Origin: DASRDU01 sp046331565
GTDB lineage: Bacteria > Acidobacteriota > Blastocatellia > RBC074
DNA: 64,000 bases
Assembly (NCBI GenBank): GCA_046331565.1
Contig: JAXLQP010000002.1
Coordinates: forward strand, 372,001-436,000
Reading direction: 5' to 3'
The first letter of the stretch is position 1. Every line of letters begins with the position of its first letter. Shown here in pieces: positions 57,163 to 64,000 of this stretch. The position numbers were made by a program, and so were the translations under genes. The notes beneath the pieces were generated by a model, which was given only the letters and a program-made list of their open reading frames with translations, did not search any database and had not been told where the DNA came from.

Positions 57163-57627
57163 ATGAGTAATGAGGAAGTCGCCGCTGTCTTTCGCCGTCT
57201 GGCTGACCTGATGGAATTGCGTGACGACAATCCCTTCAAGTTGCGGGCTTATCGTAACGCGGCGGAAGTGCTTGAAGACCTGAATACGCCGCTGGCTGAA
57301 ATCGTTGCAGTCAGCGGCGCAGCGGCATTGCGCGACCTGCCCGGCATTGGCTCAGCCATCAGCGGCAAGATCATCGAAATCCTCGAAACCGGCACCTGCC
57401 GCGCTTACGAAGAGATCAAACGCGAAATTCCTGAATCAGTCCTTGACCTGCTCAGGGTCGAAGGCGTCGGGATGAAGACCGCACAGATTCTCTTTCGCCA
57501 GTTCAAAATCACCAGTCTCGCTGATCTGGCAAAGTTCGTGCGGGGCGGCGGGCTGCAAAGCGTGCCGCGCCTCGGTGACAAAGCGCAGTCACGCATCGCC
57601 GCTTCAGTTTTCAAACTGGTTTCATAA
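57163..57627 (+). CDS. Stand-alone HhH domain protein of PolX N-terminal type
   Basis: The 154-residue protein looks like the N-terminal part of family X DNA polymerases: VAAVFRRLADLMELRDDNPF and FKLRAYRNAAEVLEDL, helix-hairpin-helix motifs LRDLPGIGSAISGKI and LLRVEGVGMKTAQILFRQF, and a third loop near RLGDKAQSRIAAS. The polymerase (fingers, palm) and PHP nuclease parts of PolX are absent; the gene ends in a normal TAA. It may bind DNA ends or repair intermediates, or act in trans. A truncation of an ancestral polX is possible. Confidence 0.85.
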   Translation: MSNEEVAAVFRRLADLMELRDDNPFKLRAYRNAAEVLEDLNTPLAEIVAVSGAAALRDLPGIGSAISGKIIEILETGTCRAYEEIKREIPESVLDLLRVEGVGMKTAQILFRQFKITSLADLAKFVRGGGLQSVPRLGDKAQSRIAASVFKLVS

Positions 57628-57634
57628 AGCATCG

Positions 57635-59956
57635 TTACTTTTCACCGCCGATTCTAAGGCGCAATCCGGCAGAGAAATTCAGTCGGTAAGCCGGAAAGCC
57701 GAGTACCTCCTGATAATCCTGATTCAGTAAATTTTCGATTCGCGCAAAGGCGGCCACACGCGGCGTCAGGCGATACGACCCGGCCAGATCAACTCTGGCG
57801 TAACCCTTGTTATAAACCTGCCGCGAGAAAGTCACCGGATCAACATCGCGCCTGCGCCCGATCAGAAGTGCATCCAGATTGAGCGTGAAGCGTTCGCCCG
57901 TCCACGCCGCATTGAGCGCGCCTGCATTCTTCGGACGACGCAGCAGCGGCAGGCCGATTTCACTGACTGCCTCACGTGCTGCGATGAGCTTTGAATCGGT
58001 CAGCGTGTAGCTGCCGCCAAAGCTCACCCGTCGCGTCGGACGCGCCAGCACGACGAGTTCAAGCCCGCGAGCGCGAGTGCGGTCGTAGTTGATGAAATTC
58101 GTCAGCAGCCCGTCGCTCAGCCTGATCGGCCCGAAAGTCTGCGGGTCGCTGACAAAAATGATCTGATCGCGGAAGCGGCTGTCAAAGTAAGTCGCCTCGA
58201 TGCGCAGGCGTTCATTCAGAAAAAGCTGCTCAAGGCCTGCATCAAAACTGCGCGCGCGTTCAGGCCGCAAACCGGGATTGCCCAGGAAAAACGGACTCGG
58301 GCTGAAGGCTTCAACAAGCGTCGCGGCCTTGATGCCTTCGCCGTAACTGGCGCGCAGTTTCGTCGCGCCGAAAACAGCGTTGCCGCGTCGCGCAAACAGG
58401 ACGCCTGAAACTTTCGGCGCGAGTTTTGTGCCGAATCCGGCCTCACCAGTGAACGGCGCTGAGCCTGCGCTGGCCAGACCGTTTGCAAACTGCGCGGGCA
58501 GTTCAGCGCGATTGTTTTCAATTCTCAATCCGGCAGTCACGAGCAGCCGCGACGCATAAGCAAACTGATCCTGCACAAAGAAACCCGCGTTGCGACGCTC
58601 CGGCGCGTTGCGATTCGCGCCCGAAAAATCACCGACAAACACGGCGCGCTCCTGCTCCCATTCGGCTCCGGCTGAGAGCAGATTGTTTGCGGGCAGCGCC
58701 AGATCGGTTTGATAACGCACCGCGCGCCGCCGCTGATGGTTGCGAAAGTAAGAGGCAAAATCGTTGAAGGCGAACGCAGTGTCCGGCGGCGTGTCCGGCC
58801 TCGTCAAATCCTGCGCCGCCGGATCGAAGCTCAGATAATCGCTTTCGGCATAAACGAACGAAAGCTGCTGACGCCAGTTGCGCGTGGTCTGATCGTCAAG
58901 TCTCAGCCCCGTTGCGATGCGCCGCCGCCTGGCGCGTTCGTCAGGATCGGTGAAATAAACCGCCGTCGCGCCAGGCACACCGAGGCCGGAGTTTTCATTG
59001 CGCGCTGTCAGCCTCAGTTGCGTGCGTTCACTCAAACGCCAGCCCAGATTCGCTGAAGCCGTGCGGTTCTGGTAATCATCGTTGCGGTCGCGCCCGTTTG
59101 TTTGCAGGTGTGTGAAACCAAGCGAATAATCGAAGCGCCCGTGCGCTCCGGCCACACGCGCCGCCTGGCGATTGAAAGCGAAGCTGCCGCCTTCGGCTTC
59201 AAGTTCAAGTTCGGGAACCGAAGTCGTGCCGCGTCGCGTGACGAATTGCAGCACGCCGCTCATTGCGTCCGAACCGTATAACGCGCTCTGCGCCCCGCGC
59301 ACCAGTTCGATGCGTTCAGCATTGCCCGTCGTCAGATCGGCCAGATCGAATGAACCGCCAGCTTCATTGACCGGCACGCCGTCAATCAGCACTTTGGTGT
59401 AATCGGATTCGCCGCCGCGAATAAAGAGCGAAGTCACGCCGCCGCGCCGCGCCGTCTGCACAACACTGACACCCGGCGCAGCCCGCAACGCATCAAGCAC
59501 GCTCACCCGCTGCGACCGCAGCAGATCGGCGGCTGAAATGACTGACGCGCTCGCGGGCGATTCATTCACGCTCATTTCAGTGCGCGTCGCCGACACCATC
59601 AGCGAATCACTGATGGCCGCTACCTGAAGCCTGACTGAAACGCGCGTCGCGCCGCTGCCATCAATCCTGACTTTCTGCGCCCCGTTCACCTGCGACAATC
59701 CGTCAGCTTCAACTGTCAGCAGGTAATCGCCGACTGCGAGATCAGGAATAACGAATTCGCCGCGTTCATTGCTGAGAGTTTCGCGGCGCGTCGGGCCATG
59801 CTGCTGCTGCACGATAAGGCGGGCGCGGCTGACGGCAGCGCCCGATGAATCAGTCACCGTGCCGGTCAGTGAACCACTACTGCCCTGAGCGAATGCGCTC
59901 AGGCTCATCAGCACAAACAGGATCAGCATCTGAATAATGTGTGCGATTACTTTCAT
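57635..59956 (-). CDS. TonB-dependent receptor, BtuB-like
   Basis: The 773-residue outer-membrane receptor has a signal peptide (MLILFVLMSLSAFAQ), a carboxypeptidase-regulatory unit (SLTGTVTDSSGAAVSRARLI), a plug (VLDALRAAPGVSVVQTARRG, DYTKVLIDGVPVNEAGGSFD) and a barrel with LNQDYQEVLGFPAYRLNFSA near the C-terminus (NQDYEEVxGYPxPG is typical of BtuB/FecA-type ends). AGGGAG lies before ATG 59956. It follows the btuFCD genes on the same strand across a repeat, and the locus has a B12 riboswitch, so cobalamin is the likely ligand. The ligand is inferred from context. Confidence 0.85.
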   Translation of the reverse strand: MKVIAHIIQMLILFVLMSLSAFAQGSSGSLTGTVTDSSGAAVSRARLIVQQQHGPTRRETLSNERGEFVIPDLAVGDYLLTVEADGLSQVNGAQKVRIDGSGATRVSVRLQVAAISDSLMVSATRTEMSVNESPASASVISAADLLRSQRVSVLDALRAAPGVSVVQTARRGGVTSLFIRGGESDYTKVLIDGVPVNEAGGSFDLADLTTGNAERIELVRGAQSALYGSDAMSGVLQFVTRRGTTSVPELELEAEGGSFAFNRQAARVAGAHGRFDYSLGFTHLQTNGRDRNDDYQNRTASANLGWRLSERTQLRLTARNENSGLGVPGATAVYFTDPDERARRRRIATGLRLDDQTTRNWRQQLSFVYAESDYLSFDPAAQDLTRPDTPPDTAFAFNDFASYFRNHQRRRAVRYQTDLALPANNLLSAGAEWEQERAVFVGDFSGANRNAPERRNAGFFVQDQFAYASRLLVTAGLRIENNRAELPAQFANGLASAGSAPFTGEAGFGTKLAPKVSGVLFARRGNAVFGATKLRASYGEGIKAATLVEAFSPSPFFLGNPGLRPERARSFDAGLEQLFLNERLRIEATYFDSRFRDQIIFVSDPQTFGPIRLSDGLLTNFINYDRTRARGLELVVLARPTRRVSFGGSYTLTDSKLIAAREAVSEIGLPLLRRPKNAGALNAAWTGERFTLNLDALLIGRRRDVDPVTFSRQVYNKGYARVDLAGSYRLTPRVAAFARIENLLNQDYQEVLGFPAYRLNFSAGLRLRIGGEK

Positions 59957-59980
59957 TGCTCCCTCTCTGCGAAATACTGG

Positions 59981-60068
59981 AACAGAACGCGGATGCAACG
60001 GATCAGCGCGGATGCAGACAGATCAATCCGCGCTGATCCGCCTGCATCCGTGTCATCCGCGTTCCATT
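59981..60068. repeat. Inverted-repeat element, family IV copy
   Basis: GAACGCGGATGCAACGGATC at 59985 pairs with GATCCGCCTGCATCCGTGTC and GCGTTCC ending at 60066. It lies between btuD and the receptor gene, where it may partly separate their transcripts. Confidence 0.78.
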
Positions 60069-60075
60069 CTTTTCT

Positions 60076-60846
60076 TCACATCCCTGAAATTGTGACTCGT
60101 GGCCGCCCGCTGTGCGGGTGCGCGTCAACCAGCAGCGGCGTGCTGAACAGTTCGCTGAGCAGCGCAGCGGTCATCACTTCCGATGTTTCGCCGCAGGCCA
60201 GTAACCGGCCCTGCTTGAGCAGCGCCACGCGATCAGCGAATTCAGCGGCGATGTTGATTTCGTGCGTCACGAGCAGCGCGCCCAGCTCGCGTTCACAGGC
60301 CAGCCGCCGGATGAGTTTCAGCAGTTCGATCTGATGGGCAATGTCCAGATTCGCTGTCGGCTCATCCAGCAGCAGCAGCTTCGGTTCCTGCGCCAGCGCC
60401 CGCGCCAGCACGACGCGCTGCCGTTCGCCGCTTGAGAGTTCATTGAATCGCCGCGCCGCAAACTGCGCCGCATCGGTCGCTTCAAGCGAAGCCATCGCCA
60501 CTTCAACATCGTGCGGCGAATCAAAACCGACAGCCTTCATCTGCGCGAACCGCCCGGCCAGCACGTATTCGAGCGCCGTCAGTGGAAAGCGCACATCACC
60601 GGCCTGTGCAACCAGCGCCACACGCCGCGCCACTTCGCGCCGCGCCATTGCAGCCAGTTCCTGGCCCTCAAACAACGCTGCGCCGTGCTGCGGCCTGAGC
60701 GCGCCGCCCGACACTGCCAGCAGTGTTGATTTGCCCGCGCCATTCGGCCCCAGCAGCGCGACCACTTCACCCGCATTCACCGCGAGCGAAATGCCCGACA
60801 ACACCTGCCGGTCATAACTGAATGTGATGTCGCAAAGTTCAAGCAT
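60076..60846 (-). CDS. btuD: Cobalamin-type ABC transporter ATP-binding protein
   Basis: The 256-residue protein (start ATG 60846, MLELCDITFSYDRQ; the longer frame uses TTG) has Walker A LLGPNGAGKSTLL, the signature LSSGERQRVVLARALAQ, Walker B LLLLDEPTANLDIAHQ and H-loop LVTHE. It belongs to the FepC/BtuD class of iron-siderophore/cobalamin importers. The gene lies 26 bases after btuC and drives it by ATP hydrolysis in the cytoplasm. The riboswitch upstream of btuF marks cobalamin as the substrate. Confidence 0.92.
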   Translation of the reverse strand: MLELCDITFSYDRQVLSGISLAVNAGEVVALLGPNGAGKSTLLAVSGGALRPQHGAALFEGQELAAMARREVARRVALVAQAGDVRFPLTALEYVLAGRFAQMKAVGFDSPHDVEVAMASLEATDAAQFAARRFNELSSGERQRVVLARALAQEPKLLLLDEPTANLDIAHQIELLKLIRRLACERELGALLVTHEINIAAEFADRVALLKQGRLLACGETSEVMTAALLSELFSTPLLVDAHPHSGRPRVTISGM

Positions 60847-60872
60847 GCAGCCAGTCTCAAATCTCAAATCTG

Positions 60873-61907
60873 CTACCTGCTCCTGACCAGCAGATAAACA
60901 AACACCGGCGCGCCGATGAGCGCAGTGATTGCGCCGGTCGGCAGTTCACGCGGAGCAATGACCGTGCGCGCCAGCGTGTCGGCAAACAGCACCAGCACCG
61001 CGCCCGCGAGCGCCGAAGCGGGAATCACCAGCCGGTTGTCTGCGCCCGTCGCCAGGCGCATCAGATGCGGCACGATCAAACCGACGTAACCAATCGCGCC
61101 TCCGGCTGACACCGCTGCGCCGGTGAGCAGCGAAGCGGTGATGAAAACCAGCCAGCGCACCCGCGCTGTTTCGACTCCAAGCGCAAAGGCGTCGCGTTCA
61201 CCGATCATCATCAGATTGAGCGCGCGCGCCTGCGTGACCAGCACCAATGCGCCGACCAGTGATGCCGCGATGATGAAGGCCACGCCTTCGGCGCTGCCGC
61301 CTGACAGATCGCCAAGCAGCCAGTAAGTGATGTTTCTCAGCTTCACGTTTTCAGCAATCGAAGTCAGCAGCGCGATGATGGATGAAAGAAACGTCGCCGT
61401 AATCACGCCCGCCAGCACGAGCCTTGCCGGATCGTCTTCGCGGCGACCGAACCAGTAAATCACCAGTGTCGTCGCTGCCGCGCCCGCAAAACCGAGCAGC
61501 GGGCGCACAAACGAAAACTGACTGAAAAACATCAGCGCGATAATCGAACCAAGCGCCGCTCCGCCAGACACGCCCAGCACGTAAGGATCGGCGAGCGGAT
61601 TTCGCAGCAGCGCCTGAAATGCGGCTCCGGCGAGCGCGAGCGCCGCGCCCACACCAAGCGCCAGCAGAATGCGCGGCAGTCGCAGGCCGAAGATGATGAC
61701 TTCCTGTTCACGCGCCAGCGGCGAAGCTGCGCCGATGAGCTTTGCCCACGCTGCCGCCACGATTTCACGCGGCGCGACGAATTCACTGCCGAGCGCAAGC
61801 GCAATGATGGCAGCGCACACGAGCAGTGCACCGAGCGCGCCGAGCGTCAGCATCGCCCGCCGCCTGGTCAGATAAGTTCGCGCTCGTGGGTTCAGCACTG
61901 CTGCCAT
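60873..61907 (-). CDS. btuC: Cobalamin-type ABC transporter permease
   Basis: The 344-residue FecCD-type permease has about ten membrane helices. GAAFQALLRNPLADPYVLGV with SGGAALGS is the family signature, and the cytoplasmic coupling region GAIGYVGLIVPHLMRL contacts the ATPase. It forms the inner-membrane channel for cobalamin. It begins five bases after the btuF stop, so the two are tightly coupled. Nothing is unusual in length or frame. Confidence 0.93.
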   Translation of the reverse strand: MAAVLNPRARTYLTRRRAMLTLGALGALLVCAAIIALALGSEFVAPREIVAAAWAKLIGAASPLAREQEVIIFGLRLPRILLALGVGAALALAGAAFQALLRNPLADPYVLGVSGGAALGSIIALMFFSQFSFVRPLLGFAGAAATTLVIYWFGRREDDPARLVLAGVITATFLSSIIALLTSIAENVKLRNITYWLLGDLSGGSAEGVAFIIAASLVGALVLVTQARALNLMMIGERDAFALGVETARVRWLVFITASLLTGAAVSAGGAIGYVGLIVPHLMRLATGADNRLVIPASALAGAVLVLFADTLARTVIAPRELPTGAITALIGAPVFVYLLVRSR

Positions 61908-61912
61908 GACTT

Positions 61913-62836
61913 TTATTTCGCTGCACTGTTTTTCTGTGCGTGAATCGCGTTTGCCAGTTGCTCAAGGCCTTCGACGATGCGCGGCCCTGGACGATCTGTC
62001 AGATCAGGATTGATGCTCACGATGCGGCCAGCGCGCACCGCAGGCGTTTCGGCAAAATCGCGCCGCAGTTCCGCGACACTGACGAGTTCAGTGCCGTGAC
62101 TTTCGGGAACGATGATGATCTCAGGCGCGCGGGCGATGACCGTTTCGCGCGAAAACTGCGGATAGTCCGCTGTCTCTGCGCCTGAGATTGATTCGCCACC
62201 GGCAATGGTGATCAGGTCGTTGATGAATGTGTTGTGTCCGGCAGTGATGAGCGGCGCGTTTTGCAGCACATAAAAAACACGCGGGCGCGGCAGGTCTTTG
62301 ACGCGGTCGCGCACGGCCTGAATGCGCTGCTGCATTTCGACAGCGATGGCGCGAGCGCGTTCAGTCGCGCCGGTCACTTCGCCAATGCTCAGAATCGAGC
62401 GGCTGACCTCTGCGACCGTGCGCGGATTCGAGACATAAACCGGAATCTTCAGTTCATCGAGCTGGCGTGTGATTTTCTCAAGCTGGCTGGAAGTCGTGAT
62501 GATGATGAGATCAGGTTTGAGCGCGATGATGCGTTCCAGATTGGGCTGAATCGTGTCGCCGACTTTCTCTTTCGTTTTCGCTTCAGCCGGAAAGTCGCAG
62601 TAAGTCGTCACTCCGACAACGCGTTCACCGAGTCCGAGCGCAAAAAGAATTTCAGTAATGTTCGGCGCGAGTGAAATGATGCGCTGCGGCGTGTGCGCGA
62701 GAGATACTTTGCGATTGATCTCATCGGTGAATTCGCGCTGAGCGGCGGTCTGAAGCGGCGGCGCTGTGTGACAGCCTGCAATGAAAAGCAGCGCAGCAAA
62801 AAAGAGGCGATGAATTGTGCGAGCGGGGCCGGGCAT
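61913..62836 (-). CDS. btuF: Cobalamin-binding lipoprotein
   Basis: The 307-residue substrate-binding protein starts at ATG 62836 (MPGPARTIHRLFF); GGAAGG lies six bases upstream and the longer frame begins with TTG. Lipobox IAGC anchors it. The BtuF/FhuD-type fold is shown by RIISLAPNITEILFALGLGE, VGVTTYCDFPAEAK and PDLIIITTSSQLEKI. It captures vitamin B12 in the periplasm for BtuCD. It is the first gene of the operon under the cobalamin riboswitch at 62972-63155. Confidence 0.93.
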   Translation of the reverse strand: MPGPARTIHRLFFAALLFIAGCHTAPPLQTAAQREFTDEINRKVSLAHTPQRIISLAPNITEILFALGLGERVVGVTTYCDFPAEAKTKEKVGDTIQPNLERIIALKPDLIIITTSSQLEKITRQLDELKIPVYVSNPRTVAEVSRSILSIGEVTGATERARAIAVEMQQRIQAVRDRVKDLPRPRVFYVLQNAPLITAGHNTFINDLITIAGGESISGAETADYPQFSRETVIARAPEIIIVPESHGTELVSVAELRRDFAETPAVRAGRIVSINPDLTDRPGPRIVEGLEQLANAIHAQKNSAAK

Positions 62837-62855
62837 CATTTTCCTTCCGAAATGC

Positions 62856-62894
62856 AAAGGCCTCAGACACGACCGAAAGAGCGCGTCTGAGGCC
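62856..62894 (-). terminator. Expression-platform hairpin between riboswitch and btuF
   Basis: On the minus strand GGCCTCAGAC pairs with GTCTGAGGCC (62894-62859) and is followed by only three T residues, about ten bases before the btuF ribosome binding site. It may terminate transcription or limit ribosome access when cobalamin is bound. Confidence 0.6.
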
Positions 62895-62971
62895 TGAAAC
62901 CCGGAAAGAAAAAATCACCTGCACAACCGCGCCGCCCTCTTTCAGCCGAAGAGGCAAAGCCGCAATGGCAT

Positions 62972-63155
62972 TCAGGCAGGTCTCCTGACTTGGTTTGCCG
63001 GACTATCAGTCCTGAATGCGACGGCAGCCTTCTCGCGCTCTTGCGGCGCAATGGCCTCACAGCAGCGCATTCAAACAAACCTTACAGTGGCGGTGACCGC
63101 GCGGGATTCGCACCCGCTTCCCTATTCTCCTGCTAAAGCAGGCACCTGAAGCCGT
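62972..63155 (-). ncRNA. Cobalamin riboswitch
   Basis: Read on the minus strand: GGTGCC near 63142, then AATAGGGAAGCGGGTGCGAA, TCCCGCGCGG and CGCCACTGT (about 63083-63116), and the B12-box region GTCAGGAGACCTGCC at 62989-62975. Order and spacing are those of the adenosylcobalamin-type riboswitch. It precedes btuF by about 135 bases and should turn down uptake genes when B12 is abundant. Confidence 0.95.
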
Positions 63156-63227
63156 GACAAAGAGCCGTCAAAGGAAGGCGCAAAGTAGCACGCGACCTCA
63201 GAGGTGTCAAACCCGCTGATAACCCGG

Positions 63228-63340
63228 CAGCATTCTCCATTCTCCATTTTCAATTCTCCATTCTCCGGCAAAAGGCAGTGACCGATGGGACTGCCTCAGG
63301 CAGGTAATGGAGAATGCAGAATGAAGAATGGAGAATGAAT
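63228..63340. repeat. ATTCTCCATT repeat cluster with inverted copies
   Basis: CATTCTCCATTCTCCATTTT and further ATTCTCCATT units on the left face AATGGAGAATGCAGAATGAA and AATGGAGAATGAAT on the right. About six copies of the ten-base unit make a long imperfect hairpin downstream of the VWA gene. Confidence 0.75.
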
Positions 63341-63349
63341 CCGGCGGGG

Positions 63350-64000
63350 TTATTTCACTCTGAGCTGATTGATGTGCGTGATGCGGGCTGGCGGTTTGCC
63401 TTCGTCGTTCTGCACTTCGACTCTGACTCTGGCTGATTTGCGTTTGGTGTTTGGCGGGTCAATGGCGAGCAGGTAACCGGAGCGAATGCGGTTGATGATG
63501 CCGCTGAGCGCCGGGCGAATCTCATCGCTGGTACGGCAGAAGGCGGCGGTTCCGCCTGATTCGGTGGCAATGCGTTCAAGGCCGCTTTGATAGGCCAGAT
63601 TCAGCGTGTCGCCGCGATGCACAAGGTGCAGCACATAAATCGGCACGGTGAAGCGGGCGAGTGATTCAACGGTGCGGCTCATCCGCTCCTGCACGGCGCG
63701 GTCAGAAAAGCGGCGGCTCAGGTCGCCCGCATCGCTCGAATTGATCACCGGGTTCAGATAATCGGCGCGATAGCTGCCGATGGCGCTGTCGGTGATGTAA
63801 AGCACTGACAACCGCACGCCCGCTTTTTGCAGCATCGCCGTCGCCAGTTGCGCGACAGGTTCGAGCGTGTCGAGCAGTCCGGCCTTGCCGCTGACCTGCA
63901 CCGAACCGATTTTTTCGTTCAGGATTTTGTGATCCGAGGTCGGTTCCTGAATGACTGTCAACCCGTCCTGCGCGCGCAGCAGGCCAATCCAGTACTGATC
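63350..64000 (-). CDS. VWA-domain protein, acidobacterial type (partial)
   Basis: The frame is open to the right edge and ends at 63350, giving about 216 residues of the C-terminal side. LSVLYITDSAIGSYRADYLN and TVPIYVLHLVHRGDTLNLAY followed by LERIATESGGTAAFCRTSDE and IRSGYLLAIDPPNTKRK match the VWFA-related proteins abundant in Acidobacteriota (TIGR03436 type). These are usually secreted and of unknown function. The N-terminus with signal peptide and MIDAS lies outside the window, so start and full domain content cannot be given. The repeat cluster at 63228-63340 follows its stop. Confidence 0.8.
   Translation of the reverse strand, partial: DQYWIGLLRAQDGLTVIQEPTSDHKILNEKIGSVQVSGKAGLLDTLEPVAQLATAMLQKAGVRLSVLYITDSAIGSYRADYLNPVINSSDAGDLSRRFSDRAVQERMSRTVESLARFTVPIYVLHLVHRGDTLNLAYQSGLERIATESGGTAAFCRTSDEIRPALSGIINRIRSGYLLAIDPPNTKRKSARVRVEVQNDEGKPPARITHINQLRVK

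Noticed and set aside
63228..63340. Possible CRISPR-like array (repeated ATTCTCCATT)
   Set aside because: Units are ten bases, irregularly spaced and face both ways; there are no spacers of constant length and no cas genes.

Overview
The window looks like chromosomal DNA of an Acidobacteriota bacterium, probably Blastocatellia-like, with a Gram-negative envelope. This rests on two proteins with the TIGR03437-type (Solibacter-type) C-terminal domain, an Oar-like TonB-dependent receptor with an N-terminal carboxypeptidase-regulatory domain, a VWA protein of the acidobacterial type, many TPR proteins and moderately GC-rich coding DNA. The taxonomic call is by domain style only. No tRNA, rRNA, CRISPR array, phage or transposase gene was seen.

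Layout. 1-5081: the C-terminus of cobalamin-dependent methionine synthase, then a VWA / PP2C / membrane-kinase triad of the TerY-P type. 5376-11149: two secreted TldD/PmbA-family proteins, one with an intact zinc site and one without, around a DUF5674 protein, a small hypothetical and a TPR protein, followed by a HELGH membrane protein. 11416-16020: a GGQ release-factor-like protein and a 1324-residue multi-domain secreted protein. 16455-19369 (minus): thiG, deoC, a 46-residue ORF, a lipoprotein cytochrome c and a Fur-family regulator. 19464-22448: a large lipoprotein with carbohydrate-active architecture. 22816-31008 (minus): an outer-membrane assembly operon, tamB-like, bamA-like and SurA-like. 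31170-34489: TPR proteins, an XRE regulator and gene-poor DNA. 34640-38389: the Oar-like receptor. 39342-44283: GNAT, B12-binding-type radical SAM, Uma2, DUF547 and glycosyltransferase genes. 44479-51333 (minus): an ECF sigma / anti-sigma / Crp / DUF1223 operon, then a tiny Cys-rich exported peptide, an NHL-like protein, MsrB and an outer-membrane barrel. 51612-57627 (plus): a small membrane protein, lnt, two Opp/Dpp ATPases with a Uma2 gene between them, YIP1 and a PolX-type HhH protein. 57635-63155 (minus): a cobalamin riboswitch, btuF, btuC, btuD and a BtuB-like receptor. 63350-64000: a VWA protein running off the window.

How it fits together. B12 use (metH, radical SAM) and B12 uptake (riboswitch, btuFCD, receptor) frame the window. 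Much of the rest concerns envelope biogenesis and stress: TamB/BamA/SurA, Lnt, the ECF operon, exported MsrB and secreted proteases. Intergenic regions are crowded with perfect or near-perfect inverted repeats from at least eight unrelated families, several present in two or three copies and none with its own transposase. The best candidates for something little described are the active/inactive secreted TldD pair, the Cys-rich mini-protein at 47882-48022, the membrane TPR-kinase triad, and the hairpin elements, including one pair in which the loop is inverted relative to its flank.
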